NCBI GenBank assembly: GCA_002339675.1
Contig: DDKB01000008.1
Span: 186,001-250,000 of the forward strand
DNA from: Stutzerimonas stutzeri
GTDB taxonomy: Bacteria; Pseudomonadota; Gammaproteobacteria; Pseudomonadales; Pseudomonadaceae
Length of the DNA: 64,000 nucleotides
Reading direction: 5' to 3'
Shown here: positions 1 through 9,476 of the stretch, one piece after another
Layout: each line of letters opens with the position of its first letter
Numbering within the stretch: position 1 is the stretch's first letter
Translations under genes and position numbers: made by a program
Notes under the pieces: generated by a model
The model's database searches: none
Seen by the model: the letters and a program-made list of their open reading frames with translations, nothing else
Told to the model about the DNA's origin: nothing

Positions 1-561
1 CCACTCGCGCTCTTCGGGCAAAAAACTGCACTTGCCCGTGCGCAACCAGCGTTTGGCATTCACTTCGCCAATGCCGATATCACAGTCTTCGGGGGAAATA
101 TTGAAATCGCCCATGACCGCGACCGATTGCTCCGGTGTGAAGCGTTCTTCTAGCAGTGCCTGCAGATCGGCATAGAACTTGGTCTTGGCCGGGAATTTGG
201 TCGGGTGCACGCGGCTTTCGCCCTGTGGGAAATAGCCGTTCATTACGGTGACCGGCTCGCCGTCGCCATCAGCGAAGCGACCCCAGATGAAGCGCTTCTG
301 CGACTCCTCACCGTCGCCGGGAAAGCCTTTGTGGATTTCCAGCGGTGCCTGGCGCGAGAGCAGTGCGACGCCGTAGTGCCCCTTCTGACCGTGGTAATGG
401 ACGTGATAGCCCAGCGCTTCGATCTCCGCTTGGGGGAACTGCTCGTCGGCAACCTTGGTTTCCTGCAGGCCGATGACGTCAGGCCGGTGCTGCTCGATCA
501 GCGCAGATAGTTGGTGAGGTCTTGCGCGTAACCCATTGATGTTGAACGAAACTAGCTTCAC
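1..561 (-). CDS. xthA: Exodeoxyribonuclease III, 5' part (cut by window edge)
   Basis: DNA repair enzyme of the ExoIII/AP endonuclease family: a Mg-dependent 3'-5' exonuclease that also cleaves at abasic sites. The reverse strand from a GTG start at 561 reads VKLVSFNINGLRARPHQL, then GLQETK (metal-binding Glu), GYFPQGES and MGDFNISPEDCDIG (catalytic Asp/Asn), and is still open at base 1 in the segment ending CSFLPEERE. That is about 187 of the roughly 270 residues usual for the family; the His-containing C-terminus lies outside the window. Near-identical motif order to E. coli XthA makes the call firm. It is divergent from the acetyltransferase gene downstream, with about 180 bp between them holding no clear site. 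Confidence 0.96.
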   Translation of the reverse strand, partial: MKLVSFNINGLRARPHQLSALIEQHRPDVIGLQETKVADEQFPQAEIEALGYHVHYHGQKGHYGVALLSRQAPLEIHKGFPGDGEESQKRFIWGRFADGDGEPVTVMNGYFPQGESRVHPTKFPAKTKFYADLQALLEERFTPEQSVAVMGDFNISPEDCDIGIGEVNAKRWLRTGKCSFLPEEREW

Positions 562-739
562 GGATGTGGCTCCGGCAAAACCGCGATTCTAAGTCCTGCC
601 GGCGCCGTCGCGCGACCCGTTTCGGCCCTCTCGTTCGCCTGGCCGCCGGGAAGCGGCAGGAGACCGATGGCGGTGCTAACGTCAGGGAATCGCTTTACAA
701 CGAAGCGATTCACAACGACAAGATCAAGCGAGAACTGCC

Positions 740-1378
740 ATGCCGATGCCTGCCGACGTGCGAATGCTGGACAGCGGGTACGCCCGTGAAGCCCGCTCGC
801 TGTTGTACAACGCCTATCGCCACGAACCGACCTTTGCCTACCTGTTCGAATCCGACCGGCCCGGCTACGACCAGCGCGTGCGCGCAACCGTGCGTGAACT
901 GGTCAACCAGCACCTGCTGCAGGACCAGCCGTCGCTCGGGCTGTTGGTCGAGGACCGCCTGATCGCCGTGGCACTGATCGCGCCACCGCAGCGGCGCCTC
1001 GACGTCACCGAAAGTTGGGTGTGGCGGATGCGCATGCTTCTGACTGCCGGGTTTCGATGCACCCGCCGCTACCTCGACTACCACGCCGCGGTGCTTGGCT
1101 GCCTGCCGCCTGGGGCCTTTCATGTGTTGCCGCTGATGGCCGTCCATCCGCAGTTCCAGGGCCAGCATTACGGTGAGCAGTTGCTCGAGGCCTTGCACAA
1201 CTGGTGCGCCGCGGATCCGGCCTCGCATGGGCTGGTCATCGACACCGGCAACCCACGCTACCTGCATTTCTACGAGCGTCAGGGCTATGAGGAGGTTGGG
1301 CAGGTGGCCATCGGGCCAGTGGTCGAGCACGTGTTTTTTCACCCGGCGCCACGGCAGGTCATGGCAAGCGGCAGCTAG
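740..1378 (+). CDS. GNAT-family N-acetyltransferase
   Basis: Predicted acetyl-CoA-dependent N-acyltransferase of 212 aa; substrate unknown. The acetyl-CoA binding motif A is visible as LMAVHPQFQGQHYGEQLLEAL (about residues 134-153), followed by an NPRYLHFYERQGYE segment typical of GNAT motif B. No signal peptide or membrane segment. A second in-frame ATG at 746 could also be the start. It lies between xthA (divergent) and tamAB (same strand, about 140 bp downstream), an arrangement I recall from other Pseudomonas; the neighbours give no hint of substrate. Confidence 0.8.
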   Translation: MPMPADVRMLDSGYAREARSLLYNAYRHEPTFAYLFESDRPGYDQRVRATVRELVNQHLLQDQPSLGLLVEDRLIAVALIAPPQRRLDVTESWVWRMRMLLTAGFRCTRRYLDYHAAVLGCLPPGAFHVLPLMAVHPQFQGQHYGEQLLEALHNWCAADPASHGLVIDTGNPRYLHFYERQGYEEVGQVAIGPVVEHVFFHPAPRQVMASGS

Positions 1379-1521
1379 CACGAATTTTGTTGGCGGTCGG
1401 CAGTCTTAAGCAGGGATACCCGAAGAAGTACACCAATGCCTTGCCTCAAGCTGTATGCACTGCACCGCGGCGGCCGATGCCGAGCGGGACGGCGGTGACT
1501 GACATGTTAGGATCGCCGCCC

Positions 1522-3249
1522 ATGCGATCCCTGTTCCTGCGCCGGGTACTCCCGGCCGGTCTGCTGCTGTGCCTCGGCTGTCCGGTCACCGCGGCTCAGC
1601 TCGACGTGAAGGTCGAGCCGGGCAACCGCGCGCTGCGCGAGAACGTGCAGAACTATGTAGGGGACCTGGGCGACCGAAACGAGCAGGAACTGCTGCGCTA
1701 CAGCCGGGTGGTACGGCAACAGGCGGAGAAGGCTGCACAGGCGCTCGGCTATTACCACGCCGACATCGAGACGCAGGTCAGTGGCGGCGACAATCCGACC
1801 CTGTCGCTGCGCATCGAACCCGGCGAGCCCGTGCGCCTGGATATGATTGTGCTGCGAGTCGACGGGCCGGCCGCCACGCAACCGAACTTCAGTGTGCCGC
1901 GTAATCGGTTGAAGCGCGACGATGTGCTCAACCACGGCGAATACGAGGCCGTGAAGCAGCGCATTCTCAACCAGGCCTCCCGCTACGGTTACTTCGACGG
2001 GCACTTTACCCGGCAGCGCCTGGCGATCGATCCGTCGACCAACACGGCTGATGTCGAGCTGGTGTTCGACAGTGGTCCGCGCTACGCGCTCGGCGATGTT
2101 CGTTTCGAAGGAGACGCACCGTTCGATCCCGACCTGCTGGCGCGCATGGTGCCGTTCGAGGCGGGCACCCCCTACGATTCGGAGCTGGTCGCCGACCTCA
2201 ACCAGGCGATGCAGTCGAGTGGCTATTTCGACGGCGTGCGGGTCGATGCCAATCCCGCCAATGCCGAGGGCCAGCGGATCCCGGTGGCGGTGCAGCTCAC
2301 GACTCGCGAACCGCGCACTCTGGGCCTGGGGTTTGGCTATTCGACCGACGTGGGGCCACGCCTGCGTTTCGATTTCACCCGCCACTGGGTCAATCCACAG
2401 GGCCACAGTTACGGGATCGAATCCGAGCTGTCTGCACCGCGGCAGAATGTCGGCCTGTTCTACGACGTACCGCTGGACCCACCCCTGACGGATAAGCTGC
2501 GGTATGCGGCAGGCTATCAGTACGAGGAACTGGGCGACCGTGACAGTCTCAGCCGACTGCTGACGGTCGGCCCTGAATGGCACCGCAAGCTGCCCAGCGG
2601 CTGGCAGCGGATCTGGTCGCTGAAATGGCGCCACGAGCAGTACGAGCTGGGTGACGATGCCGGTGTGAGCACCTTGCTGATGCCCGGGGTCGCCTACAGC
2701 TACCTGCGCAGCGACAACCGACTCGACCCCAACCGTGGCTATCGTCTGCGCTTCGAGCTGTCCGCAGCGAAGGAGGGCGTGTTGTCCGATGCCGATCTGG
2801 TCCACGCCACCGCGACCGTCAAGGGCCTGACCACGCTAGCGGGTCGCCATCGCTTTCTCGGGCGGGTGGAAGTCGGCGCCAACTGGACCAATGCCTACAC
2901 CAACGTGCCGCCGTCCCTGCGCTATTTCGCCGGTGGTGACCAGAGCGTGCGCGGCTACGACTACCAGAGCCTCTCACCGACCAATTCCGACGGCGACAAG
3001 ATCGGCGGCCGCTACCAGTTTGCGGTCAGCGCCGAGTACCAGTATTCGCTGACCGAGCAGTGGCGGCTGGCGACCTTTGTCGACCAGGGCAACGCGTTCA
3101 ATACCCTCGAACTACCCAGCCTCAAGAGCAGCGTGGGCGTCGGGGTGCGCTGGGTGTCGCCGGTCGGCCCGATCCGCGTCGACCTGGCTCACCCGCTCGA
3201 TGACGAAGGCGGCGTGCGGCTGCACTTTTCCATGGGGCCGGAGCTTTGA
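1522..3249 (+). CDS. tamA: Translocation and assembly module outer-membrane protein TamA
   Basis: Omp85-family outer-membrane protein that works with TamB in envelope biogenesis (autotransporter assembly and, in recent work on the family, phospholipid transport to the outer membrane). From ATG 1522 the product is 575 aa, matching the usual length. A signal peptide (MRSLFLRRVLPAGLLLCLG...TAA) is followed by three POTRA-like modules to about residue 255 (the third starts RYALGDVRFEG) and a C-terminal beta barrel with the Omp85 loop-6 motif VRGY (in GGDQSVRGYDYQS) and terminal HFSMGPEL. The open frame extends upstream to a TTG at 1387, but the signal peptide and the GGA about 9 nt upstream favour 1522; ATG 1504 is possible. 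The stop overlaps the tamB start by 4 bases. Confidence 0.95.
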   Translation: MRSLFLRRVLPAGLLLCLGCPVTAAQLDVKVEPGNRALRENVQNYVGDLGDRNEQELLRYSRVVRQQAEKAAQALGYYHADIETQVSGGDNPTLSLRIEPGEPVRLDMIVLRVDGPAATQPNFSVPRNRLKRDDVLNHGEYEAVKQRILNQASRYGYFDGHFTRQRLAIDPSTNTADVELVFDSGPRYALGDVRFEGDAPFDPDLLARMVPFEAGTPYDSELVADLNQAMQSSGYFDGVRVDANPANAEGQRIPVAVQLTTREPRTLGLGFGYSTDVGPRLRFDFTRHWVNPQGHSYGIESELSAPRQNVGLFYDVPLDPPLTDKLRYAAGYQYEELGDRDSLSRLLTVGPEWHRKLPSGWQRIWSLKWRHEQYELGDDAGVSTLLMPGVAYSYLRSDNRLDPNRGYRLRFELSAAKEGVLSDADLVHATATVKGLTTLAGRHRFLGRVEVGANWTNAYTNVPPSLRYFAGGDQSVRGYDYQSLSPTNSDGDKIGGRYQFAVSAEYQYSLTEQWRLATFVDQGNAFNTLELPSLKSSVGVGVRWVSPVGPIRVDLAHPLDDEGGVRLHFSMGPEL

Positions 3250-6200
3250 GGCGCCTGGCACGGGTGGCGGGTTGGGCTGCGCTGGGGGCGGCGGCGCTGC
3301 TGTTGCTGGTATGCCTGGCCATTGGGCTGGTGCTGGGCACCGGCTCGGGCAGTCGCTGGGTGCTGGGCAAGGTGCCCGGACTCCAGTTCGAGGGCTTCAC
3401 CGGACGACTGGCGGGGCGCTGGCAGGCTGACCGTCTGGTCTGGACGCAGGACGGCCGTCGGGTCGAGGTCAAGTCGCCGCAACTGGATTGGTCGCCCCGC
3501 TGCCTGCTGGGCTTGACGCTGTGCATCGAGACGCTGACGACCGGCGACATCGATGTTCGGCTCCCTCCGGCGCTCCCAGAAGACCCGTCCGATGCGCCGT
3601 TCACCTTGCCCGATCTGGACTTGCCGCTTCGGCTGCGCCTGGAGCAGGCCGAGATCGGCAGCGTCACCGTCAACGGCACCGAGCAGCTGCGCGGTGCTCG
3701 GTTGCGTGCGGACTGGAACGAGCAGGGTGTAGCGATCCGCAGCCTGGCGCTGCGCCATGAAGCGTTCTGGCTCGACCTGGCCGGACATCTGCAAACTACC
3801 GCTGATTGGCCGCTGACCCTGCGCGGTAGCGTGGCGCTGCGTTCGCCAGATGCCCAACCCTGGGCGCTGCAGTTCAAGGCGGACGGCGAACTGCGCGAGC
3901 ACCTGATGCTCGCGGTCGAGAGCCGGGGGTATGCCGAGGGCACGCTCAGTGGTCGGGTCAGCCCGCTCGAGCCGGAGGTGCCAGCGAACCTGGTCCTGAT
4001 GCTCAGTGATTTCAAGGCGATACCGTCCTTGCCCGAGGCCCTGCGGCTCGACGCGCTGGAGCTGACGGCCCGGGGTGATCTGGAGAACGGCTACCGACTC
4101 GACGGTGCGGGGCGGCTGAAGGGCGAGGGCGGGGCGGTCGGCTTTGCCCTCGACGGGCTGGCCGATGCTGCTCACGCCGAGATCGACGCGCTCAACCTGA
4201 CCGCGGGCGACGGTCAGCACATCGACCTGAGCGGCCACATTAACTGGCAGAGCGAACTGCAGGCCGAGGCCGAGCTCGCCTGGCGCGATTTCCCCTGGCG
4301 CCGGCTGTATCCCGACGTCGACGAGCCGCCCGTGGCCCTGCGCCGCCTCGATGCGCAAGTCCAGTACGACGACGGCGATTACCTCGGCAACTTCAACGCG
4401 GCGCTGACCGGGCCGGCGGGCGATTTCACCCTGCAAAGCCCGGTCAGCGGCAATCTCGAGGTGGTGCATTTGCCCCAGCTCGAACTGCACGCCGGCCAGG
4501 GCCAGGCCGAAGGCAGCTTGAGTGTCGGCTTCGCCGATGGCCTGGACTGGACCACCCGACTGCAGCTGAGCGACCTGGACCCGGCGTACTGGGTTGCGCA
4601 ATTGCCGGGCCGGCTGGGCGGCACGCTCGGCAGCGAGGGTTCGCTGCGCGAAGGGACGCTGCAGGCCGAAGCCCGGCTCGACCTCTCAGGGGATCTGCGC
4701 CAGCAGCCGCTGGACCTGCAGCTGCAGGCCAGCGGCGATGGCGGCGACTGGGTCGTGCCGACACTCGACCTGCGCCTGGGCGACAACCGCATCCAGGGCA
4801 AGGGCCGCTGGGCCGACGCGCTAGAGGCGACGCTGGCCCTCGACCTCCCACGGCTTGGGCAGCTGTGGCCAGGACTCGACGGCCGGCTGAAGGGTGACTT
4901 CGACCTGGCCGGTACGCCCGACGCACCGCGGGGCAGGCTGGCACTGACCGGCGCGCGGATCGGCTTGCAAGGCAATCGTGTCAGGCAACTGTCGCTTTCG
5001 GCGGGCCTCGCCGAAGGCGAGCGCGGCACGCTTCGCCTCGACGCCCAGGGTATCGAGGCCGGCACCACGGAGATCGGGACGCTACGGCTCGACGCCGAGG
5101 GCACTCAGGCCGCTCACCAGGTCACCTTGAGCCTGCAGGGGCCGTTGCTGGAGCTGTCAATGGCATTGGACGGCGGCCTCAAGTCCGGCGATTGGCGTGG
5201 GCGCCTGGCGCGTGCCCGCGTCGATGCCAAAGGCCAGGAGTGGGCCCTGCGCGATCCGGCGAGCCTGCGGCGGCTGGCGGACGGAAGCCTCACCCTGGGT
5301 GCGCATTGCTGGGCGTCCGGCCAGGCCAGCCTCTGTGCCGACGACCAGCAGCTGCAGCCCGACCCGCGGTTGCGCTACCGCCTGCGGGAGTTTCCCCTGG
5401 AGTCGCTGGCCGAATACCTGCCCGACAACCTGCGCTGGCAGGGCGAGCTGAATGCTGATCTGTCGCTGGATCTACCGGCTGCCGGGCCGAGCGGGCGCAT
5501 CCGGGTCGACGCCGGGCCGGGCACCTTGCGCCTGCGCGACGGCGAACGCTGGCTCGATTTTCCCTATCAGGTGCTGTCGCTGAACAGTGCATTGACTCCC
5601 CGTCAGGTCGACAGCCGCCTCAGCTTCGAGGGCGGCGACCTGGGTAACCTCGACGTACGGCTGCAAGTGGACCCCAGCACGGCGGCCAAGCCGATTTCCG
5701 GTACGTTTCAGCTGAACGCGCTCGATCTTTCGGTCGCCCGACCCTTTGTCGCCCAGGTTGATCGACTGGAAGGGCAGCTGAATGGCAATGGTCGGCTGTC
5801 CGGTACCCTCGAACAGCCACAAGTCGAGGGTGTGTTACGCCTTGGTCACGGCGAGATCGCCGGCGCGGAGCTGCCGGTCAGCTTCGAGCAGCTGCAACTG
5901 GTTGCGCGCATCGACGGCGAGCGGCTGCGTCTCGAAGGCGACTGGCGCAGCGGCGAACAGGGGCAGGGCAGCCTTACCGGCACGTTGGACTGGCGTGATG
6001 CGCTGGACCTCGACATGCGCCTCCGGGGCCGCCAGTTGCCCGTGATCGTCGAGCCCTACGCAGAGCTCGAGGCCGCACCTGATTTGCGCATTCGTCTGGC
6101 CGATGATCAATTGTCGGTGAGCGGCAAGCTGGCCGTGCCGAGGGGCGAAATTCAGGTGCGCGAGCTGCCGCCGTCGACGGTGCGGGTGTCGGAGGATGCC

Positions 6201-6938
6201 GAGATCGTCGGGACAGAGCAGGCTCCGGCGAAGCCGCCTCTGGCCATCGCCATGGATGTCGACGTCGAGGTCGGGCAGGATCGCCTGCGTTTCGCCGGGT
6301 TCGGCCTGACCGCCGACCTGGCCGGTTATCTGCATATCGGCAACGACCTTGATACGCGCGGCGAGCTCAACCTCAACAACGGACGCTACCGGGCCTATGG
6401 CCAGCGCCTGACGATCCGCCGAGCGCGCCTGCTGTTTACCGGTGTTCTGTCGCAGCCCTACCTGGACATCGAGGCCATCCGCCGCATCGAGGCCGAGAAC
6501 GTGACCGCGGGGCTGCGTATCAGCGGCAGCGCCGAGCAGCCGCGGGTCGACGTCTTCGCCGAGCCGGCCATGAGCCAGGAGCAGGCGCTGTCCTATCTGG
6601 TGCTCGGCCGCCCGCTGGGCGCCGAGACGGGCGACAGCAACCTGCTGGCCCAGGCCGCGCTAGGCCTGGGCCTGGCCGGTTCGTCCTCAATCACCGGCAA
6701 CGTGGCCCAGCGTTTGGGCATCCGGGACTTCCAGCTCGACACAGAGGGCAGTGGCAACGATACCAGCGTGGTGGCCAGCGGGCGGCTTACCGACCGGCTG
6801 ACGCTGCGTTACGGCGTAGGCGTGTTCGAACCGGCCAACACCGTCGCGCTGCGTTACCAGTTGACCAAGCGCATCTTCCTCGAGGCGGCCAGCGGGCTCG
6901 CCAGTTCACTGGACGTGTTCTACCGCCGCGATTTCTAG
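3246..6938 (+). CDS. tamB: Translocation and assembly module inner-membrane protein TamB
   Basis: Large AsmA-like protein anchored in the inner membrane that spans the periplasm to contact TamA and is thought to carry lipid along a beta-taco groove. The TTG start at 3246 overlaps the tamA stop (TTGA), implying translational coupling. The 1230-aa product has one N-terminal membrane helix (about residues 6-30, rich in Ala/Leu), a long stretch of repetitive beta strands, and the C-terminal DUF490/TamB domain, recognisable in GYLHIGNDLDTRGELNLNNG, LSYLVLGRPLG and the final barrel-like strands ending VFYRRDF. Family length is about 1,260 residues. An ATG start is lacking; no better start is visible. 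Confidence 0.95.
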   Translation: MRRLARVAGWAALGAAALLLLVCLAIGLVLGTGSGSRWVLGKVPGLQFEGFTGRLAGRWQADRLVWTQDGRRVEVKSPQLDWSPRCLLGLTLCIETLTTGDIDVRLPPALPEDPSDAPFTLPDLDLPLRLRLEQAEIGSVTVNGTEQLRGARLRADWNEQGVAIRSLALRHEAFWLDLAGHLQTTADWPLTLRGSVALRSPDAQPWALQFKADGELREHLMLAVESRGYAEGTLSGRVSPLEPEVPANLVLMLSDFKAIPSLPEALRLDALELTARGDLENGYRLDGAGRLKGEGGAVGFALDGLADAAHAEIDALNLTAGDGQHIDLSGHINWQSELQAEAELAWRDFPWRRLYPDVDEPPVALRRLDAQVQYDDGDYLGNFNAALTGPAGDFTLQSPVSGNLEVVHLPQLELHAGQGQAEGSLSVGFADGLDWTTRLQLSDLDPAYWVAQLPGRLGGTLGSEGSLREGTLQAEARLDLSGDLRQQPLDLQLQASGDGGDWVVPTLDLRLGDNRIQGKGRWADALEATLALDLPRLGQLWPGLDGRLKGDFDLAGTPDAPRGRLALTGARIGLQGNRVRQLSLSAGLAEGERGTLRLDAQGIEAGTTEIGTLRLDAEGTQAAHQVTLSLQGPLLELSMALDGGLKSGDWRGRLARARVDAKGQEWALRDPASLRRLADGSLTLGAHCWASGQASLCADDQQLQPDPRLRYRLREFPLESLAEYLPDNLRWQGELNADLSLDLPAAGPSGRIRVDAGPGTLRLRDGERWLDFPYQVLSLNSALTPRQVDSRLSFEGGDLGNLDVRLQVDPSTAAKPISGTFQLNALDLSVARPFVAQVDRLEGQLNGNGRLSGTLEQPQVEGVLRLGHGEIAGAELPVSFEQLQLVARIDGERLRLEGDWRSGEQGQGSLTGTLDWRDALDLDMRLRGRQLPVIVEPYAELEAAPDLRIRLADDQLSVSGKLAVPRGEIQVRELPPSTVRVSEDAEIVGTEQAPAKPPLAIAMDVDVEVGQDRLRFAGFGLTADLAGYLHIGNDLDTRGELNLNNGRYRAYGQRLTIRRARLLFTGVLSQPYLDIEAIRRIEAENVTAGLRISGSAEQPRVDVFAEPAMSQEQALSYLVLGRPLGAETGDSNLLAQAALGLGLAGSSSITGNVAQRLGIRDFQLDTEGSGNDTSVVASGRLTDRLTLRYGVGVFEPANTVALRYQLTKRIFLEAASGLASSLDVFYRRDF

Positions 6939-7330
6939 CGTTCCGATCACGGCTGTCGGGCCTGTTGCGGTGACTGGCGCGGTGGCGGAAACGGGCTACG
7001 CTCTAGGCTTCCGTAAACGGCAGGCGGGAGAGGGTTTATACGCTGACCCGCCAGTCGCAGATACACCGGGCGCATGACGCACGAAGCCGGTACGCCAATC
7101 GCCAAAGGTGGTGGTAGGATCGCCCGGTCGCTCCTTGCGTGGCGGCCGTTGCGAGGCTCTAGCGCGAGTCGTGCACGTTGTCGGTGGGGCGTCTGACACT
7201 GATGTCGGCGCGCCACCGGGTCGTTCGGGCAGGTCGTCGGTTCGGTCCCCGCGGGGGGACGGTTCGCTGGCTGCGCCGCGTCGGCCCGCTCGGGCAAGGA
7301 TGTCTAACATAAACAATAAGGGTGCCCTGA
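6939..7330. other. Intergenic region of 392 bp upstream of the symporter gene
   Basis: No convincing gene. Short frames here lack ribosome binding sites and family character. The most notable structure is a GC-rich hairpin close to the downstream gene (GTCCCC at 7245-7250 pairing with GGGGAC at 7255-7260) and a looser GGCGGG/CCCGCC pairing near 7020-7055. The last 30 bases turn AT-rich (CTAACATAAACAATAAGGG) and carry the ribosome binding site of the next gene. I looked for glycine-riboswitch signatures, given the amino acid symporter, and did not recognise one. Confidence 0.5.
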
Positions 7331-8683
7331 ATGGAATTCCTGCAAAACCTGGTCAATAGCATTAACGGGCTCGTCTGGGGTCCACCCATGCTGGTGCTGA
7401 TCCTCGGTACCGGTCTCTTTCTGATGGTGCTGCTCAAGTTCATGCCGCTGCTGCGGATTGGTACCGGCTTTGCGCTGATCTGGCGCGGGCGCATCAAGGA
7501 TGACGAGGAATCCGGCGAGATCAGCCCGTTCCAGGCATTGATGACCTGCCTGGCTGCGACGGTTGGAACCGGCAATATCGCCGGTGTGGCGACCGCGATT
7601 TTCCTCGGCGGCCCTGGCGCGCTGTTCTGGATGTGGTGTACCGCGCTGGTGGGCATGGCCACCAAGTACTGCGAAGTGGTCCTGGCAGTGCATTTCCGCG
7701 AAAAGGACGACCGTGGCGAGCACGTCGGCGGCCCGATGTACGCCATCAAGAACGGCCTGGGCAAACGCTGGTTGTGGCTCGGCGGTGCGTTCGCCGTGTT
7801 CGGCGGGCTGGCAGGCTTCGGCATCGGCAACATGGTGCAGGTGAACAGCATGGCGCTGGCGCTTGAGTCAACGTTCTCCGTGCCGCTGTGGCTGACGGGC
7901 GTGGTCACCATGGTCTTCGTCGGTCTGGTGATCCTGGGCGGCATCAAGCGGATCGGCGCAGTTGCCGCGGCGCTGGTGCCGGTCATGTGCGTGGCCTACA
8001 TCATCGCTGGCGTTACCGTGCTGGTGGTCAATGCGGCCCAGATTCCGGCAGCGTTCAGCCTGATCTTCACCCATGCTTTCTCACCCGTTGCGGCAACGGG
8101 GGGCTTTGCCGGGGCAGCGGTCATGGCAGCGATTCGCTTCGGCGTTGCGCGCGGCATCTTTTCCAACGAGGCTGGGCTCGGTACCGCGGGTATCGCACAG
8201 GCGGCCGGCACCACTCGTAGCTCGGTGCGCTCGGGGCTGATCGGCATGATGGGCACCTTCATCGATACGCTGATCATCTGCACCATCACGGGTCTGGCGA
8301 TCATCTGCTCTGGTGTCTGGACGAGCGGTGAGAGCGGTTCGGCGCTGTCGGCGGCGGCGTTCGAATCGGCCATGCCGGGTGTTGGCGGAGCGCTGCTGAC
8401 CATCGCGCTGGTGGTCTTTGCCTTCACCACCATCCTTGGTTGGAGCTACTACGGTGAAAAGTGCTGGGAATACCTGGTCGGCACCAAGGCGATCCTGCCG
8501 TTCCGCATCATCTGGGTGCTGGCCGTGCCCTTCGGCGCAATCGCCCAGCTCGATTTCGCCTGGCTGCTGGCGGACACGCTGAACGGCCTGATGGCGCTGC
8601 CGAACCTGGCGGCCCTGCTGTTGCTCAGCCCGGTGGTGGTCAAGCTGACCCGCGAATATTTCGCCAAACAGCACACGGCATGA
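7331..8683 (+). CDS. Alanine/glycine:cation symporter (AGCS family)
   Basis: Inner-membrane secondary transporter importing alanine or glycine with Na+ (or H+), 450 aa with about 10-11 hydrophobic helices. Family signatures include ATVGTGNIAGVATAIFLGGP (about residues 76-95, the AGCS GTGNI motif), WMWCTALVGMATKYCEVVLA, GPMYAIKNGLG and FSNEAGLGTAGIAQAA. Length is normal for the family. Start ATG 7331 has AAGGGTG upstream. Which amino acid is preferred cannot be read from the sequence. Downstream lies a strong hairpin and then tpx on the same strand 49 bp away, so partial co-transcription is possible. Confidence 0.92.
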   Translation: MEFLQNLVNSINGLVWGPPMLVLILGTGLFLMVLLKFMPLLRIGTGFALIWRGRIKDDEESGEISPFQALMTCLAATVGTGNIAGVATAIFLGGPGALFWMWCTALVGMATKYCEVVLAVHFREKDDRGEHVGGPMYAIKNGLGKRWLWLGGAFAVFGGLAGFGIGNMVQVNSMALALESTFSVPLWLTGVVTMVFVGLVILGGIKRIGAVAAALVPVMCVAYIIAGVTVLVVNAAQIPAAFSLIFTHAFSPVAATGGFAGAAVMAAIRFGVARGIFSNEAGLGTAGIAQAAGTTRSSVRSGLIGMMGTFIDTLIICTITGLAIICSGVWTSGESGSALSAAAFESAMPGVGGALLTIALVVFAFTTILGWSYYGEKCWEYLVGTKAILPFRIIWVLAVPFGAIAQLDFAWLLADTLNGLMALPNLAALLLLSPVVVKLTREYFAKQHTA

Positions 8684-8690
8684 TCCAAGC

Positions 8691-8710
8691 GGGCCGCGCT
8701 CTCGCGGCCC
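8691..8710 (+). terminator. GC hairpin between symporter gene and tpx
   Basis: Perfect 8-bp stem GGGCCGCG / CGCGGCCC with a CTCT loop, just after the symporter stop codon. It lacks a following T tract, so it may be a weak terminator or an mRNA-stabilising stem rather than a full intrinsic terminator. Confidence 0.4.
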
Positions 8711-8732
8711 CACGATTCCCAGAGGAGGTCAC

Positions 8733-9233
8733 ATGACAGAGATAACCCACCGCGGCAACCCGATCCAGGTCGCCGGGAGCTTTCCCCAGGCCGGGCAGAC
8801 GGCCAAGCCGTTCAGCCTGGTTGGCGGCGATCTGGCCGACGTGACGCTGGCCAGCTTCGCGGGCAAGCGCAAGGTGCTGAACATCTTCCCGAGCATCGAT
8901 ACCCCGACCTGTGCCACCTCGGTGCGCAAGTTCAACGCGCAGGCCAGCGAGCTGGCAAATACCGGCGTGCTGTGCGTGTCGGCAGACCTGCCGTTCGCGC
9001 AGAAGCGCTTCTGCGGCGCGGAGGGACTGGAGAACGTCGTCAACCTGTCGACCATGCGTGGCCGTGAATTCCTCGACGACTACGGTGTGCGCATCAGCTC
9101 GGGGCCGCTCGCCGGCGTTGCCGCGCGTGCGGTGGTGGTACTCGACGAGCAGGATCGCGTGCTGCACAGCGAACTGGTGCCGGAGATCGGTCAGGAGCCG
9201 GACTATCAAGCGGTGCTCGACGCGCTGCGCTGA
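8733..9233 (+). CDS. tpx: Thiol peroxidase (Tpx, atypical 2-Cys peroxiredoxin)
   Basis: Reduces peroxides using thioredoxin. The 166-aa product is full length. The peroxidatic cysteine is Cys60 in SIDTPTCATS, with Thr57 in the TxxC motif, and the resolving cysteine is Cys94 in KRFCGAEG, matching the Cys61/Cys95 pair of E. coli Tpx. The ribosome binding site AGAGGAGG before ATG 8733 is among the strongest in the window, in line with an abundant antioxidant protein. It follows the symporter gene after a hairpin and is followed by a terminator-like hairpin of its own at 9304-9324. Confidence 0.97.
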   Translation: MTEITHRGNPIQVAGSFPQAGQTAKPFSLVGGDLADVTLASFAGKRKVLNIFPSIDTPTCATSVRKFNAQASELANTGVLCVSADLPFAQKRFCGAEGLENVVNLSTMRGREFLDDYGVRISSGPLAGVAARAVVVLDEQDRVLHSELVPEIGQEPDYQAVLDALR

Positions 9234-9241
9234 GTCATCGA

Positions 9242-9268
9242 TAGGGAGCGGTGCAAGGCCGCTTCCTA
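9242..9268. repeat. REP-like palindrome after tpx
   Basis: TAGGGAGCGG (9242-9251) pairs with CCGCTTCCTA (9259-9268), a 10-bp stem with one G-T pair and a 7-base loop. The arms resemble the TAGGAGCGG...CCGCTCCTA core of Pseudomonas REP elements. Only one copy was noticed in this window. Confidence 0.35.
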
Positions 9269-9303
9269 CGCCGGCTTGGACTGGCGACAGAAAAACGTCT
9301 TTG

Positions 9304-9324
9304 AATGCCGGTCATACCGGCATT
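9304..9324 (+). terminator. Probable terminator of tpx
   Basis: Perfect 9-bp stem AATGCCGGT / ACCGGCATT around a CAT loop, followed by TATCAATTTG. The T tract is weak but the stem and position 70 bp after the tpx stop fit a terminator. Confidence 0.5.
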
Positions 9325-9476
9325 TATCAATTTGCTGAATTCGCCGTCCGCGCTTAGGTTTCTAGATATCACCTGTTCTGGTATTGCCGCTGCGCAGCGT
9401 CTGGCGACAGGCGGAATTTTCCGTCACGCCTAAATCTTTTCCTGCCGCTGCGGTCAGAGCACCAGTTGCCCACTGA

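Noticed and set aside
6939..7330. Glycine riboswitch before the alanine/glycine symporter
   Set aside because: Looked for because of the transporter, but the conserved aptamer segments were not found.
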